This document shows, piece after piece, positions 26,162-35,799 of a stretch of 64,000 nucleotides of DNA. A model generated the notes under the pieces. It was not told the DNA's origin. It was given only the letters and a program-made list of their open reading frames with translations, and did not search any database. Source of the stretch: Acidiferrum sp963771295 (GTDB lineage: Bacteria; Acidobacteriota; Terriglobia; Acidiferrales; UBA7541). The DNA lies in contig CAVYTB010000009.1 in the NCBI GenBank assembly GCA_963771295.1, forward strand, positions 248,001-312,000, given 5' to 3'. Every line of letters begins with the position of its first letter. Positions within the stretch are counted from its first letter, which is position 1. Both the position numbers and the translations under genes were made by a program.

Positions 26162-28576
26162 GTGAAGAAATATTCTCTGTTGTTCTTGGCGGCCATCTCG
26201 TTCTGGTGCCTTTTCACCCCTGCGTACCTTTCTGGCGATGAAATTCCCAGAATTGCCTGGACGCGCCCTCTCGGCGCTCCTCTTGCGAATCCCGGCACCC
26301 GCAAAAATAGCTACGACATTGACGATGGTTACTGGCAAGGCGCGCCCGTCGGAGGATTCGGAGCCGGAACTTTCTCACGAACCTATCGAGGCGATTTCGC
26401 CCGCTGGCATATTAAAAGCGGCGTGCACAAATATGCACCCGTTTGGGCGAATCAATTTGCGATGTTCCAGCAAGTCGAAGGCCAAGCCGAGGGCACCGCG
26501 CGTGTCCTCACGACAGACCATCCCAAGAACGGCGAACTGTCCAGCTGGCAATGGGACTATCCCGTTGGCGCCGGCGAATACGCCGCGCTGTTCCCCAAGT
26601 CCTGGTATGACTACCAGTGGCAGAAATTCCCTGCCCACGTGGTGCTCGAACAGTTTTCTCCCGTTCTGCCGGAGAATTATCGCGAATCCAGCTATCCGGT
26701 GGCCGTATATCGCTGGCATGCGGAAAATCCCACGAAGCACGCCGTAACTATCTCCATTCTTCTTTCGTGGACCAACATGAATGGCTGGTTTCGCGCCTAT
26801 ACTCGCGATTTTCAGGGCGCCCTGAATCAGGGCAATCACAACGAATTTCGCTCGCAAGAGGCCGGTCCATCCCAAACGATGAAAGGCATCCTCTTCGGCC
26901 GCAATCGCGCCGAGGAATCCGCCAACGAATGGGACGGAGAATTTTCCATCGCCGCGCTTGAAACGCCGGGCGTCGAAGTCACCTATCACACCGAATTTCT
27001 TGCGGACGGCGACGGCAAGGCCGTTTGGTCGCCCTTTTCCAAGGACGGAAGACTGGCAAACAGCTCCACCTCGTGGGTGAGTGCCAGCGAAAAGCTGGGT
27101 GGAGCCGTTGCGATTCGCTTTACGCTGCAGCCTGGCGAAAAGAAAATTGTTCCCATGGTAATCGCGTGGGATTTTCCAGTGGTCGAATTTGGTCAGGGAC
27201 GCAAATGGAACCGGCGCTATACGGATTTCTACGGCGCCAGCGGAAAGAATTCCTGGGCCATCGCTCGCGATGGTTTGCTGCGTGCCACCGAGTGGAGCCA
27301 GGCCATCGATGCCTGGCAGGCCCCTTATATCAACGATGACAGCAAGCCCGCGTGGTATCGCGGCATGCTCTTCAACGAACTCTATGCCCTCACCGACGGC
27401 GGAACTTTCTGGGGGCGTCAGGTAGGCTCTGATCCCAAAGCGCCGGCAACTTTCGCTCTTCTGGAATGCTTCGACTACGCCTACTACGCCACGCTCGACG
27501 TTCGCTTTTACGCTTCCCTCCCCCTACTGAAGTTCTGGCCAACCATCGACAAACAAGTGCTGCGCGAATTTGCCGCCACCGTTCCGCGTGAATATCCGGA
27601 ACTGGGTTTATGGGTCTGGAAAACGCAGCAGACCGGCACGCCGGTGCTGCACAAACGCAAAAAAATTGGTGCCGTTCCCCACGATTTAGGCGTGCCCGAG
27701 GGCGATCCGTTCGTTTCCGTCAACGAGCCTGGCTGGCAAGACACCAATGACTGGAAAGACTTGAATTCCAAGTTCGTGCTGATGGTCTATCGCGACTACG
27801 TGCTCACCGGAAAAGAAGATAAAGCTTTTCTGCGAGACATGTGGCCAGCCATGCAAGCGGCGATGACCTATCTGCAACAATTCGATCACGGCTCCGGCAT
27901 TCCTGAAAATAGCGGCTATCCCGATCAGACTTACGACTCCTGGGTAGTGCGCGGCGTCAGCGCTTATTGTGGCGGACTGTGGCTCGCGGCACTGCGCGCT
28001 TCAGAGGAAACCGCGAAAGCGCTCCAGGAAAACAGCTCCGCGGAGCAGTACCACAACTTATTCGTGAAAGCGCAGAAGTCCTACATCGAAAAATTGTGGA
28101 ACGGTGAATACTTCCGCTACGACATGCAGAGCGATTATCGTGATGCCATCCAGGCTGACCAACTCGCGGGACAGTGGTACGCCAATATGACCGGTTTGGG
28201 CGACTTGGTTCCGCAACCGATGCAGCGCTCTGCGCTTCAGAAAATTTATGCGAACAATGTCATGAAGTTTGGTCGCGGTGAAATGGGCGCGGCCAACGGC
28301 ATGAACGCCGACGGCAGTATTATGCGCGGCAACGAGCAAGGCGAAGAGGTGTGGGTTGGAACCAGTTTTGGTTTGGCCGCTCTGCTGCTCAGCGAGGGAT
28401 TCAAAGACGAGGGCTACCACACCGCTTGGGGCTTGTACCACGTGATCTACGAAAGCAAAGGCTACTGGTTCCGCACTCCAGAAGCATGGGACGACTCCGG
28501 GAATTTTCGCGCTTCCATGTACATGCGTCCTGCCGCTGTATGGGCTATGGAGATGACCGGCCCCGCTGCGAAATAA
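26162..28576 (+). CDS. Secreted GH116 (GBA2-type) beta-glucosidase/glucosylceramidase-like protein
   Basis: From GTG 26162 (GGAGG at 26153) the product is about 804 residues with a signal peptide (KKYSLLFLAAISFWCLF). GAPVGGFGAGTFSRTYRGDF and RWHIKSGVHKY are hallmark N-terminal blocks of the GBA2/GH116 family. The presumed nucleophile Glu lies in FNELYALTDGG (about residue 406), and the presumed acid/base Asp in the segment PDQTYDSWVV (588 or 592), followed by AYCGGLWLAALRA. Family members hydrolyse beta-glucosides or beta-xylosides, and the human homologue hydrolyses glucosylceramide. An earlier ATG at 26027 would bury the signal peptide and is rejected. A ROK repressor and sugar genes follow, suggesting a glycoside catabolic role. 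Confidence 0.9.
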   Translation: MKKYSLLFLAAISFWCLFTPAYLSGDEIPRIAWTRPLGAPLANPGTRKNSYDIDDGYWQGAPVGGFGAGTFSRTYRGDFARWHIKSGVHKYAPVWANQFAMFQQVEGQAEGTARVLTTDHPKNGELSSWQWDYPVGAGEYAALFPKSWYDYQWQKFPAHVVLEQFSPVLPENYRESSYPVAVYRWHAENPTKHAVTISILLSWTNMNGWFRAYTRDFQGALNQGNHNEFRSQEAGPSQTMKGILFGRNRAEESANEWDGEFSIAALETPGVEVTYHTEFLADGDGKAVWSPFSKDGRLANSSTSWVSASEKLGGAVAIRFTLQPGEKKIVPMVIAWDFPVVEFGQGRKWNRRYTDFYGASGKNSWAIARDGLLRATEWSQAIDAWQAPYINDDSKPAWYRGMLFNELYALTDGGTFWGRQVGSDPKAPATFALLECFDYAYYATLDVRFYASLPLLKFWPTIDKQVLREFAATVPREYPELGLWVWKTQQTGTPVLHKRKKIGAVPHDLGVPEGDPFVSVNEPGWQDTNDWKDLNSKFVLMVYRDYVLTGKEDKAFLRDMWPAMQAAMTYLQQFDHGSGIPENSGYPDQTYDSWVVRGVSAYCGGLWLAALRASEETAKALQENSSAEQYHNLFVKAQKSYIEKLWNGEYFRYDMQSDYRDAIQADQLAGQWYANMTGLGDLVPQPMQRSALQKIYANNVMKFGRGEMGAANGMNADGSIMRGNEQGEEVWVGTSFGLAALLLSEGFKDEGYHTAWGLYHVIYESKGYWFRTPEAWDDSGNFRASMYMRPAAVWAMEMTGPAAK

Positions 28577-28687
28577 CTCCGAAGGCCGGGCTGGCACAGG
28601 GTAAACGGGACTTCCTAAACAATCCGAATATACCTTACCATTGGGGCACCACGTAAACTCGCGCACGAAAAACGGAGCAGCCTCGCA

Positions 28688-29896
28688 TTGAAAAAAGAAC
28701 TCGTTCCCGTTGGCAGGCCTCCCCTGCTGCGTCAAACGAACGCGCAGATTTTATTGAAGCTTTTGCGCGAAACGGGCCCCTGCTCCAAAGCTGATCTGGT
28801 GCGCGCCTCAGGACTCAGCGCCCCTACGGTCACCAACGTTGTGGCCTACTTGGCTTCCGCGGGACTCGTCGAGCCCATTGGCGAAGGCGATTCCACCGGC
28901 GGCCGTCCCCCGGACATTATCCGTTTCCGCGCCGAACGTGGCTGCGTCATCGGCGTGGAAATTGCCCCTGCCTCTCTGCGCTTGCTTCTCGCCGATTTGC
29001 ACGGGCAGGAACTTGCCAGATCCAAGGCCGCGATTCCCTGGCAATCGTCGACGCCATCAGGCGTCTGCTCGCAGATCGCGGCGGAAGTGCGCAGCCTGCT
29101 GCGTAAGCAGAAACTGTCGAAGGATCAACTATTCGGCCTGGTTGTCGGCGTTCCCGCGATCGTCAACGTTACAGAAGGCATGGTCACGTCCTTCAGCGCC
29201 CTGAAAGAATGGAACAACGTGCCGTTGGGTGCGTTGCTTCGCAGCGAACTGAAGTGCCAGACATTTGTGGAGAACGACACCAATCTGGCGGCGCAGGGCG
29301 AATACTACCGTGGCGCGGCACGCGACCTGGACAATTTTGTATTCATCACCATCGGCGAAGGCGTGGGCGCTGGCATCTTCATCGACGGCGGCATTTATCG
29401 TGGCTCTCAATGGTCCGCCGGCGAAATTGGGTATCTTCGCGTGCCGAATATTTCCCGGGCACATCCCACGCTGCACGGATACGGAAAGCTTGAGAAAGTG
29501 CTGGGCGCGTCCGGAATAATGCGAAGTTGGCGAGCCACGCAAAGGCGCGCGTGTCCGCATCCCAAGGTCCGGCGCGCTGCCGACGTTTTTGATCTTGCGG
29601 TTGCGGGCAATGCGCAAGCCAAGCGAATTCTCAACCAGCGCGCCACCATTCTTTCAGACGTTATTCTGGACCTCGCGCTCATCCTCAACCCGGGCGTGAT
29701 TTTGCTGGGAGGAGAGGTCGGTGGCCACGCGCGTCTTGTCCAAGAGGTCAAAGCTCAACTCAAAGGCAGTGAATTCGCCGTTGTGCGCGTATCGTTGGGC
29801 GCGCTGGGTTCCTCCGCGGTTTTGTGGGGCGCCGTGTACAGCGCAATCGAGTCTGCCGTTCTTAGCTTGATTCAGCCGCCCCCGTCTGTTGGCTGA
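28688..29896 (+). CDS. ROK family transcriptional regulator (NagC/XylR type)
   Basis: The protein has 402 residues and starts at TTG 28688 with GGAG ten bases upstream. An N-terminal winged helix (RQTNAQILLKLLRETG, SKADLVRASGLSAPTVTNVV, GLVEPIGEGDSTGGRPP) is followed by a ROK sugar-binding domain with GVEIAPASLRLLLAD, VENDTNLAAQGEYYRG and GEIGYL. In most ROK proteins the His of GEIGH and three Cys bind zinc. Here His is Tyr and the Cys-rich loop reads RAHPTLHGYGKLEK, so the zinc site is gone. It probably controls the adjacent glucosidase and sugar genes in response to a sugar or sugar phosphate, by analogy with NagC and XylR. Confidence 0.88.
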   Translation: MKKELVPVGRPPLLRQTNAQILLKLLRETGPCSKADLVRASGLSAPTVTNVVAYLASAGLVEPIGEGDSTGGRPPDIIRFRAERGCVIGVEIAPASLRLLLADLHGQELARSKAAIPWQSSTPSGVCSQIAAEVRSLLRKQKLSKDQLFGLVVGVPAIVNVTEGMVTSFSALKEWNNVPLGALLRSELKCQTFVENDTNLAAQGEYYRGAARDLDNFVFITIGEGVGAGIFIDGGIYRGSQWSAGEIGYLRVPNISRAHPTLHGYGKLEKVLGASGIMRSWRATQRRACPHPKVRRAADVFDLAVAGNAQAKRILNQRATILSDVILDLALILNPGVILLGGEVGGHARLVQEVKAQLKGSEFAVVRVSLGALGSSAVLWGAVYSAIESAVLSLIQPPPSVG

Positions 29897-29922
29897 GCGA
29901 TGTCGCAGTGCGGGCCCTCCGA

Positions 29923-29951
29923 TTGACGGACTTTGTAAATAGCGTTAACTT
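29923..29951 (+). promoter_or_regulatory. Candidate sigma-70 promoter for the ROK kinase gene
   Basis: TTGACG (29923-29928) and TAACTT (29946-29951) are spaced by exactly 17 bases and lie 27 bp before the start codon at 29978. This implies a short leader, which fits the absence of a clear ribosome site there. Pattern evidence only. Confidence 0.45.
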
Positions 29952-29977
29952 AGTTTCAGACTCTGTTTATTTCAACC

Positions 29978-30991
29978 ATGCCCAAAAACAAATTCGCGCC
30001 GCGCACCTCGCCACCTTCTCGCCGCTCCCACAACAATCCCGTTGGATACGTGATCGGTATTGATATCGGCGCAACCAACATGCGCATCGCTCTCGCCGAC
30101 ACCGACGGCACCGTGCTCGCTAAGTGGGCCACGTCCACCAAGCGAACCTCTTCCCCCAAAATGGTCATCCAGCAGATTCGCACCGGCGTAAATCATCTAT
30201 TCCGGCGGGCTTCTGTGCCCCGCGGCTCTCTGCTGGCAGTCGCCGCGGGAGCCCCCGGAATTACCGACGGCGACGCAGGCATAGTATTCGCCACCTCGTT
30301 TCTCAGGGGCTGGAAGAATGTCCCATTCGCTCGTCTGCTCGAATCGGCGTTGCACGTCCCTGCCGCGGTCGAAAATGATGTCAAACTGGCCGCGATTGGC
30401 GAGCACTGGCTGGGTTCCGCGCGTGGCAATGGCAATTTCGTTTTTCTTGCCCTCGGAACCGGTATCGCCGCAGGCATCTTCGTCCACGGTCAGTTAGTTC
30501 GTGGAACAAATTACGCTGCCGGCGAAGTCGGATACATGGTCGTCCCCGGCACCTCAGAAGCACCCGTAAAACACGGCATGCCCGGCTCGTTGGAAAGTGT
30601 GATTGGCGGAGATGGGATCGGCACGCAATGGCTGCGCGCTTGTAACGGTACACAAAATTCGCAACCGCGGCATCTCAACGCGACCGAAATCTTCGCTCGC
30701 GCTGCGTCAGGCGATCGATTCGCCAAAAGCGTCCTTGATCATTCCGCGCGAATCCTCGCTTACGCCGTGTACAACATATCCGTCGTCCTGAATTCCTCGC
30801 TCTTCGTTTTGGGCGGCGGCATAGGGATGAGCGTGCCCTTGCTTCACGCCACGCGCAAAATCCTGAGGCAATACGATGAGCCGGTGTTACCGAAGCTGAT
30901 CACCAGCCGGTTGGGGCAGGATGCCCAATTAATGGGCGCTATTCGTCTCGCAATCGATAAGGCAGAATCCCACGCTATTTCGCAGCGCTAG
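29978..30991 (+). CDS. ROK family sugar kinase-like protein
   Basis: This is 337 residues with no DNA-binding domain. IGIDIGATNMRIALAD (about residues 26-41) is the phosphate-binding loop, VENDVKLAAIGEHWLG contains the catalytic Asp of ROK kinases, and ALGTGIAAGIFVHGQLVRG and LFVLGGGIGMS are further family blocks. It most likely phosphorylates glucose or a related hexose with ATP. As in the upstream ROK regulator, GEIGH has become GEVGY and the three zinc Cys are missing (EAPVKHGMPGSLES), so folding must be stabilised differently or activity altered. The basic, Pro/Ser-rich first 20 residues are unusual. Its stop overlaps the convergent sugar porter stop by 4 bp. Confidence 0.85.
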   Translation: MPKNKFAPRTSPPSRRSHNNPVGYVIGIDIGATNMRIALADTDGTVLAKWATSTKRTSSPKMVIQQIRTGVNHLFRRASVPRGSLLAVAAGAPGITDGDAGIVFATSFLRGWKNVPFARLLESALHVPAAVENDVKLAAIGEHWLGSARGNGNFVFLALGTGIAAGIFVHGQLVRGTNYAAGEVGYMVVPGTSEAPVKHGMPGSLESVIGGDGIGTQWLRACNGTQNSQPRHLNATEIFARAASGDRFAKSVLDHSARILAYAVYNISVVLNSSLFVLGGGIGMSVPLLHATRKILRQYDEPVLPKLITSRLGQDAQLMGAIRLAIDKAESHAISQR

Positions 30992-32364
30992 TTTCCGAAC
31001 GCCGTCTTCGGAACGCTAATGCTTTCCAATTCGCGCCCGCACGTCTCCGGAACCACAAAGCGCACGAAAAGTAACGTCACGATACTCATCACTCCATAAA
31101 GCGCAAACGTCGAAGCGCTACCCATGAAATTGATCAGCGACAAAAATGTCAGCGACACCGCAAAATTGGCGATTCCCGAAAACAATGTTGCGACTGCAAC
31201 GCCTCGCCCGCGCACGCGCAGCGGAAACACTTCCGACACCAGGATCCAGGCGATCGCCCCAAGGCTGAACGCGAAACACGCGATGTACAGCATCAGGCAA
31301 GCGATCGCGATCACGCCCATCGATGTGCCCAGCGCCGCCTTGTGACTGAACGCAAACGCCAGCGCAAACAACGCCACCGTCATTCCTCCAACACCGGCGT
31401 AGAGCAGCGGTTTCCGCCCAACGCGGTCAACCAGCACGATCCCCACCACCGTCGCAATCACGTTCACCACCGCCACCAGCAACGTCGCCAGTATTGAACT
31501 GGCGTGCGACGCGATTCCCGCAAACTCAAAAATCTGCGGTCCGTAATAGATAATGGTATTGATCCCCGTCACTTGCTGCAGCACCGTCATACCCACCGCG
31601 ATGAACAACGATCCGCGAACCGCCGCCGTCCACAGCGCTCTCCAGCTTTGCTCCATGGGCGTTTTCAAGCCTTCCTGGATGTCGGCAAGAAATTGCTGAA
31701 CGCCGTTCTCGTCCGTATAGCTGCGCAACACCTTCTCCGCATCGTTCCCTCTGGCATGCGCGAACAACCAGCGCGGACTTTCCGGCACCGTCAGAATCAC
31801 CGCCAGAAAAAATAGTGTCGGCACCACTGCAAGTCCGAACATCAGCCGCCAAGCCTGTTGCGTAGCCAGCCAGTAACCGACCAGGTCCGCGAGCGCGATC
31901 CCCAGCGTGAGGGCGAACTGGTACAGCCCGATCAGCATGCCTCGCGATTGCGGCGGCGCCAGTTCAGAGACATAAACCGGAGCCGTCACCGAAGTGAATC
32001 CGATGGCGATGCCAATAATCGCGCGCGCCACAATCAGCACGCCCACATTCGGTGCAAGCGGCGCGAGCAGCGACCCGAGAATAAAAATCCCGCCCGCCCA
32101 CACCAGCGTCGCCCGCCGGCCGATCCGGTCGGCCACCGCACCTCCTACCATCGCCCCAGCCATCGCTCCGACCAACACGATGCTGACAACCAGTTCTTCC
32201 ATCAGCGTGGAGAGCGCAAAGCTGTGCCGGACGAATATGATCGCGGCCGCGATAATGCCCATGTCATAGCCATACAACACGCCGCCAAGCGCTGCGATAA
32301 ACGAAATCCGCGCAAGAAAACCGTGATTGACCTGTGGCTTCGGAAGGGACTGCGGTGCAGTCAT
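30988..32364 (-). CDS. MFS sugar porter
   Basis: The protein has 458 residues and twelve membrane helices. Sugar-porter signatures are present: GGVLYGYDMGIIAAA in helix 1, ADRIGRRATL in loop 2-3, PVYVSELAPPQSRGMLIG (the PESPR-side motif family) after helix 4, VPESPRWL before the central loop, QQVTGINTIIYYGPQIF in helix 7 (a sugar-contacting block), DRVGRKPLL in loop 8-9, and VPETCGRELE near the end. It probably imports hexose or xylose with protons. An AGGTGA site precedes the ATG. It is convergent with the ROK kinase and divergent from the SIS-domain gene. Confidence 0.9.
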   Translation of the reverse strand: MTAPQSLPKPQVNHGFLARISFIAALGGVLYGYDMGIIAAAIIFVRHSFALSTLMEELVVSIVLVGAMAGAMVGGAVADRIGRRATLVWAGGIFILGSLLAPLAPNVGVLIVARAIIGIAIGFTSVTAPVYVSELAPPQSRGMLIGLYQFALTLGIALADLVGYWLATQQAWRLMFGLAVVPTLFFLAVILTVPESPRWLFAHARGNDAEKVLRSYTDENGVQQFLADIQEGLKTPMEQSWRALWTAAVRGSLFIAVGMTVLQQVTGINTIIYYGPQIFEFAGIASHASSILATLLVAVVNVIATVVGIVLVDRVGRKPLLYAGVGGMTVALFALAFAFSHKAALGTSMGVIAIACLMLYIACFAFSLGAIAWILVSEVFPLRVRGRGVAVATLFSGIANFAVSLTFLSLINFMGSASTFALYGVMSIVTLLFVRFVVPETCGRELESISVPKTAFGN

Positions 32365-32531
32365 GTCTTCACCTAGGCATCATGATATCGTAATCTTTGT
32401 TATGATTCATGAAAAAGTTCTGCCTGGTTGCCTTCTGAACCGGCGAACGATCGCCAGTCTGCTGCCATTCTGATTCTGAGTGGTACGCGTAAAATGGTGG
32501 AGAATAGGCACGCAGCTCTTCGAGGAACGCT
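32365..32531. promoter_or_regulatory. Divergent regulatory region between sugar porter and SIS gene
   Basis: This 167-bp space is locally AT-rich at 32375-32415, where ATCATGAT and TGATTCATGA form overlapping inverted ATGA/TCAT elements. Such a site could be the target of the nearby ROK regulator, but no second matching site was found to support that. GAGGAA before 32532 serves the SIS gene. Confidence 0.35.
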
Positions 32532-33635
32532 ATGGACAAAATGACCAACAAGGAACGTCGCTGGATCGCCGGAGTCAAGCCGCCCGACGAAATGCTCACC
32601 ATGAGCATGACCGCGATCTTCGAAAAGGAATGCCGCGAACAGCCGGAGCGCCTTGCGCAGCTATTCCGTACCTACGACCAGGATCAATCGCTCCTCAAGC
32701 AGCTTCATCAACTCCGGCAGCTTGCTCTCTCTCCCGGGCCCATCCTCTTTCTCGGCATGGGCGCTTCCTACTGCTCCTCGATTGCCGGTTCCGTTTGGCT
32801 GCAGTCCTGCCTCCGCTCTTCCTTTTTCGCCGACGCTGGCGAATGGCTGCATTACGCTCCCGCGCTCCTGGACCAGGTTGCAGCTTCCGTTCTCACCACC
32901 GCCTCCGGTGAAAGCGCGGAGCTTGTGGAACTGTGCAAGATTAAAACGCAGAAGCCCATGATTCTGATTTGTAACAACGAAAAAAGCCCTTGCTGGTCCT
33001 TGTTGCAGACCAGGCTTCCGATCCTGGCCGGCCCGGAGTATGGCAGTGCCACCAAAACTTACACCAACGCCACCGCGGCCTGCATCGTGCTCGCCTCTGC
33101 CATGGCCGGCCATTCGTGGCGCGACGACGCGGAACGATTGCTGGCAGTCTATTCAGACACCCTCAATCAAGTGTTCGCCATGCGCGGCGAGCTCGACAAA
33201 TTCTGCCGTGGCGCGGCCAACATTGAAATTGTGGGACGCGGTCCTGCCTACGGCTCCGCCATCATGGGCTCCTTGACCATGCGCGAAATGGCCGGCTATC
33301 GCGCCTATGCTCACTCCGGCGCCGGCTTCCGTCACGGCCCCTTGCTCGACGTCAACGCCTCTCACGTAGCCATAATTTTCGCGCTGGGGCGAACCGCGGA
33401 ACTCGGCGTGAAACTTGCGCGCGACTGTAACAAACGCGGCGGTCGAGTTATCCTCGTCGCAACCGAGCAACACCTCGCTTCCGAAAAATTGATCCCGATA
33501 AAGATCAGCACGGTCCCCGAACCGTGGGAAGCACTCACATCCGTCCTCGTCCCGCAAGCACTCACCCTAGGAATGATGGAACGATCCGGTGCGAATCTGG
33601 CTCCGCGCTTCGAGTACGGCGTCATGGAAGAGTAG
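32532..33635 (+). CDS. SIS-domain sugar-phosphate isomerase/deaminase-like protein
   Basis: The protein has 367 residues with two SIS (sugar isomerase) domains. The first (about 60-190) begins GPILFLGMGASYCSS and includes LTTASGESAELVELC. The second (about 220-350) includes IEIVGRGPAYGSAIMGSLTMREM, AHSGAGFRHGPLLDV and GGRVILVATE. The layout resembles the isomerase half of GlmS and AgaS/FrlB-type enzymes, which isomerise or deglycate amino-sugar or fructosamine phosphates. There is no glutaminase domain, so it is not GlmS itself. Start ATG 32532 has GAGGAA upstream. Position beside the ROK kinase and sugar porter suggests a step in the same sugar pathway. Confidence 0.82.
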   Translation: MDKMTNKERRWIAGVKPPDEMLTMSMTAIFEKECREQPERLAQLFRTYDQDQSLLKQLHQLRQLALSPGPILFLGMGASYCSSIAGSVWLQSCLRSSFFADAGEWLHYAPALLDQVAASVLTTASGESAELVELCKIKTQKPMILICNNEKSPCWSLLQTRLPILAGPEYGSATKTYTNATAACIVLASAMAGHSWRDDAERLLAVYSDTLNQVFAMRGELDKFCRGAANIEIVGRGPAYGSAIMGSLTMREMAGYRAYAHSGAGFRHGPLLDVNASHVAIIFALGRTAELGVKLARDCNKRGGRVILVATEQHLASEKLIPIKISTVPEPWEALTSVLVPQALTLGMMERSGANLAPRFEYGVMEE

Positions 33636-33729
33636 TCGCATCGGGGCAACCACTGCACCACAAAGCGGCGGCACAGCCCGATTGCCTCCCACATTCCTGA
33701 GGACTAAAATGCCCCGGGGGGACCAACCT

Positions 33730-34665
33730 ATGGATCGTCGCGAATTTATTGGCGCTGCCGCTGCATTGACAGCCTCGGCCGCATTGCGCGCGGACCAAAC
33801 CACGCTGCCCAAGCGCCCTTACAAAAATGGCATTGAACTCTCGATTATCGCCATGGGCGGAATCGTCGTCTGTGGCATGCCCCAGCAAGAAGCCTCGCGC
33901 CGCGTCGCCCAAGCCTACGAACGTGGCGTAAATTATTTCGACTGTGCTCCCTCGTATTTCAATGGCGAAGCAGAAACAAAACTAGGCGAAGCGCTACAGC
34001 CATATCGCAGCAAGGTCTTCCTCGCGGAAAAGACCATGAGCCGCGATGCCAAGGGTGCGCGCGCGGAACTGGAGCGCAGCCTGCAGCGTTTCCACACCGA
34101 CCATGTGGACCTCTACCAGTTTCACGCCGTCAGCTCCATGGAAGACGTCGACAATATTCTCGCTCCTGGCGGCGCCGCCGAAACGTTTCTCGCTGCCAAA
34201 AAAGAAGGCAAGGCGCGCCATCTGGGCTTCTCCGCTCACAATGCCCCGGCCGCGCTGCGTTTGATGGACGCGCTGGAATTGGACAGCGTCTTGTTTCCAG
34301 TGAATGTCAATGCCTGGGAAAACGGTGGCTTCGGCCCGCAGATTCTTGCCAAAGCCAAATCGAAGGGTATGGCGCGCATGGCGTTAAAGGCGCTCGCTTT
34401 CGGTAAGTGGCCAAAAGAAATGAAAGAAAGCGATCGCAAATACCCCAAGTGTTGGTATGAACCAATTGACGACCGCGAAATGGCTCGCTCGGCTTTGCGC
34501 TTCACCTTGAATCAGGAAGTTACTGCGGCCGTGCCGCCCGGCGACGAGCATATTTTTGATTTGGCGCTCGATCTGGCCTCAGCCCCGCTTCCGGACCTCA
34601 GCGCCGCCGAGCTCTCGGCCCTGAAGACCAAAGTCTCTTCGCTCGAGCCTGTTTTTCACGTGTAA
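33730..34665 (+). CDS. Tat-signal aldo/keto reductase
   Basis: This is 311 residues starting at ATG 33730, where the product opens MDRREFIGAAAALTASAAL, a twin-arginine type signal (RREF plus hydrophobic run). The AKR barrel shows GVNYFDCAPSY with catalytic Asp and Tyr, VFLAEKT with Lys, DLYQFHAV with His, and HLGFSAHN further on, so the catalytic tetrad looks complete. Export folded through Tat would suit an NADP-dependent enzyme only if cofactor is retained, which makes the periplasmic reaction unclear. An upstream ATG at 33589 overlaps the SIS gene and precedes no ribosome site. It is probably co-transcribed with the SIS gene. Confidence 0.85.
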   Translation: MDRREFIGAAAALTASAALRADQTTLPKRPYKNGIELSIIAMGGIVVCGMPQQEASRRVAQAYERGVNYFDCAPSYFNGEAETKLGEALQPYRSKVFLAEKTMSRDAKGARAELERSLQRFHTDHVDLYQFHAVSSMEDVDNILAPGGAAETFLAAKKEGKARHLGFSAHNAPAALRLMDALELDSVLFPVNVNAWENGGFGPQILAKAKSKGMARMALKALAFGKWPKEMKESDRKYPKCWYEPIDDREMARSALRFTLNQEVTAAVPPGDEHIFDLALDLASAPLPDLSAAELSALKTKVSSLEPVFHV

Positions 34666-34684
34666 TGCAAGCCGAACCGGAAAG

Positions 34685-35716
34685 TCATCCCGGATCTTTG
34701 GTTTCCACCGGAACCTTTTGTCCCGCTTCTTCTTTCTTGATTTCCTCAATCACTTCCGCGCGTGCGCTTCGGGCTCGCTGGCCCGCCGCGCTGTCCGGGT
34801 CCAGTTCCAGATACATGTCAATATCCTGAAGCAGCGGACGATATTTTTTCTCACGCAAATGAATAACGGAAAGAAGCTGGTAATTGATGGCGGCGTTCGG
34901 CGCTAAAGAACGGGCCTGCTCCGCATCCGCTTCAGCCTGCGGCAGCCGGTCGCGAAGAAGTTCAACCCTGGCAAACTGATAGTAGCCCATCCAAAATCCC
35001 GGGCTCAACTCCAGACCTCGCTGAATTCTTTTTTCGCCTTCTTCCAGGTTTGCTTCGTCCACCAGCACCGTCCCCAGCGCCACTTCTGCTTCACCATAAT
35101 TGTCTTTGCTCAGGTTGATTGCCCTTACGAAACGGCCCCGCGCTTTTTCTTTCTCTCCCAACTCCAGGTAAGCCATTCCGATTTCATAATCAAGTTCGTA
35201 AGAATGCGGCGCCTTTTCTTGCGCGTGTAAAAAATCCTCCAAAGCCCCTCGCGGATTTTTCTCGTGATACAGCTTTTTCCGGCCTGATGCCAGAAGCTCT
35301 TTAGCCGCGGCTGGCATTGCTAATTCATGACGCGAAATGCTGGGAAGATTCGCCGTCTTTCCCGCCTCAGACGGAATCCGTTTCATATATATGAACGTGG
35401 CGGGCTGCGATCCAAACTGCAGGTCCACGCGAACCTCCGTGGCTTGATAAAAATCTGCGGTCACTTTCAGAACATATTCGTTTCTTTGCAAGCCCCGAAA
35501 CGCAAAATACCCGCCCAGGCCCGCGGACCCTTGCCGGATCAGATTTCCACTGGGATCACACAAGTTCACCATCGCGCTTTCCAACCGATGCTTTCCGTCC
35601 TCTGAAAAAATCGTTCCGGTAACTGACACTTCGTCAGAGATGTTTTGCGCGTGGGTATAGGAGGCGAAAGCCAAAACACAGAAAAGTGGAAGCAGGCAGT
35701 ACCAGCGCCGGCTCAT
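34685..35716 (-). CDS. Exported TPR protein with carboxypeptidase-regulatory-like domain
   Basis: The protein has 343 residues. The signal peptide is RRWYCLLPLFCVLAFASYTHA (cleavage near AQN). Residues about 30-110 (VSVTGTIFSEDGKHRLESA, LGGYFAFRGLQRNEYVLKV) match a carboxypeptidase-regulatory-like beta-sandwich. The remainder is TPR repeats: NPRGALEDFLHAQEKAPHSY, ELDYEIGMAYLELGEKEKAR, then further copies to about residue 320. The tail is Lys/Glu-rich. It is probably a periplasmic scaffold protein, and no specific partner can be named. It is convergent with the aldo/keto reductase at 33730, with only 19 bp between the stops. Confidence 0.8.
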   Translation of the reverse strand: MSRRWYCLLPLFCVLAFASYTHAQNISDEVSVTGTIFSEDGKHRLESAMVNLCDPSGNLIRQGSAGLGGYFAFRGLQRNEYVLKVTADFYQATEVRVDLQFGSQPATFIYMKRIPSEAGKTANLPSISRHELAMPAAAKELLASGRKKLYHEKNPRGALEDFLHAQEKAPHSYELDYEIGMAYLELGEKEKARGRFVRAINLSKDNYGEAEVALGTVLVDEANLEEGEKRIQRGLELSPGFWMGYYQFARVELLRDRLPQAEADAEQARSLAPNAAINYQLLSVIHLREKKYRPLLQDIDMYLELDPDSAAGQRARSARAEVIEEIKKEEAGQKVPVETKDPG

Positions 35717-35799
35717 TGGACACCTCCCGCGCGCAAGAGGCGCTCATATTATCACTAGGAAAAATGCCAGGGAAGAATCTCTTCAGCCGTTGACGCCTT

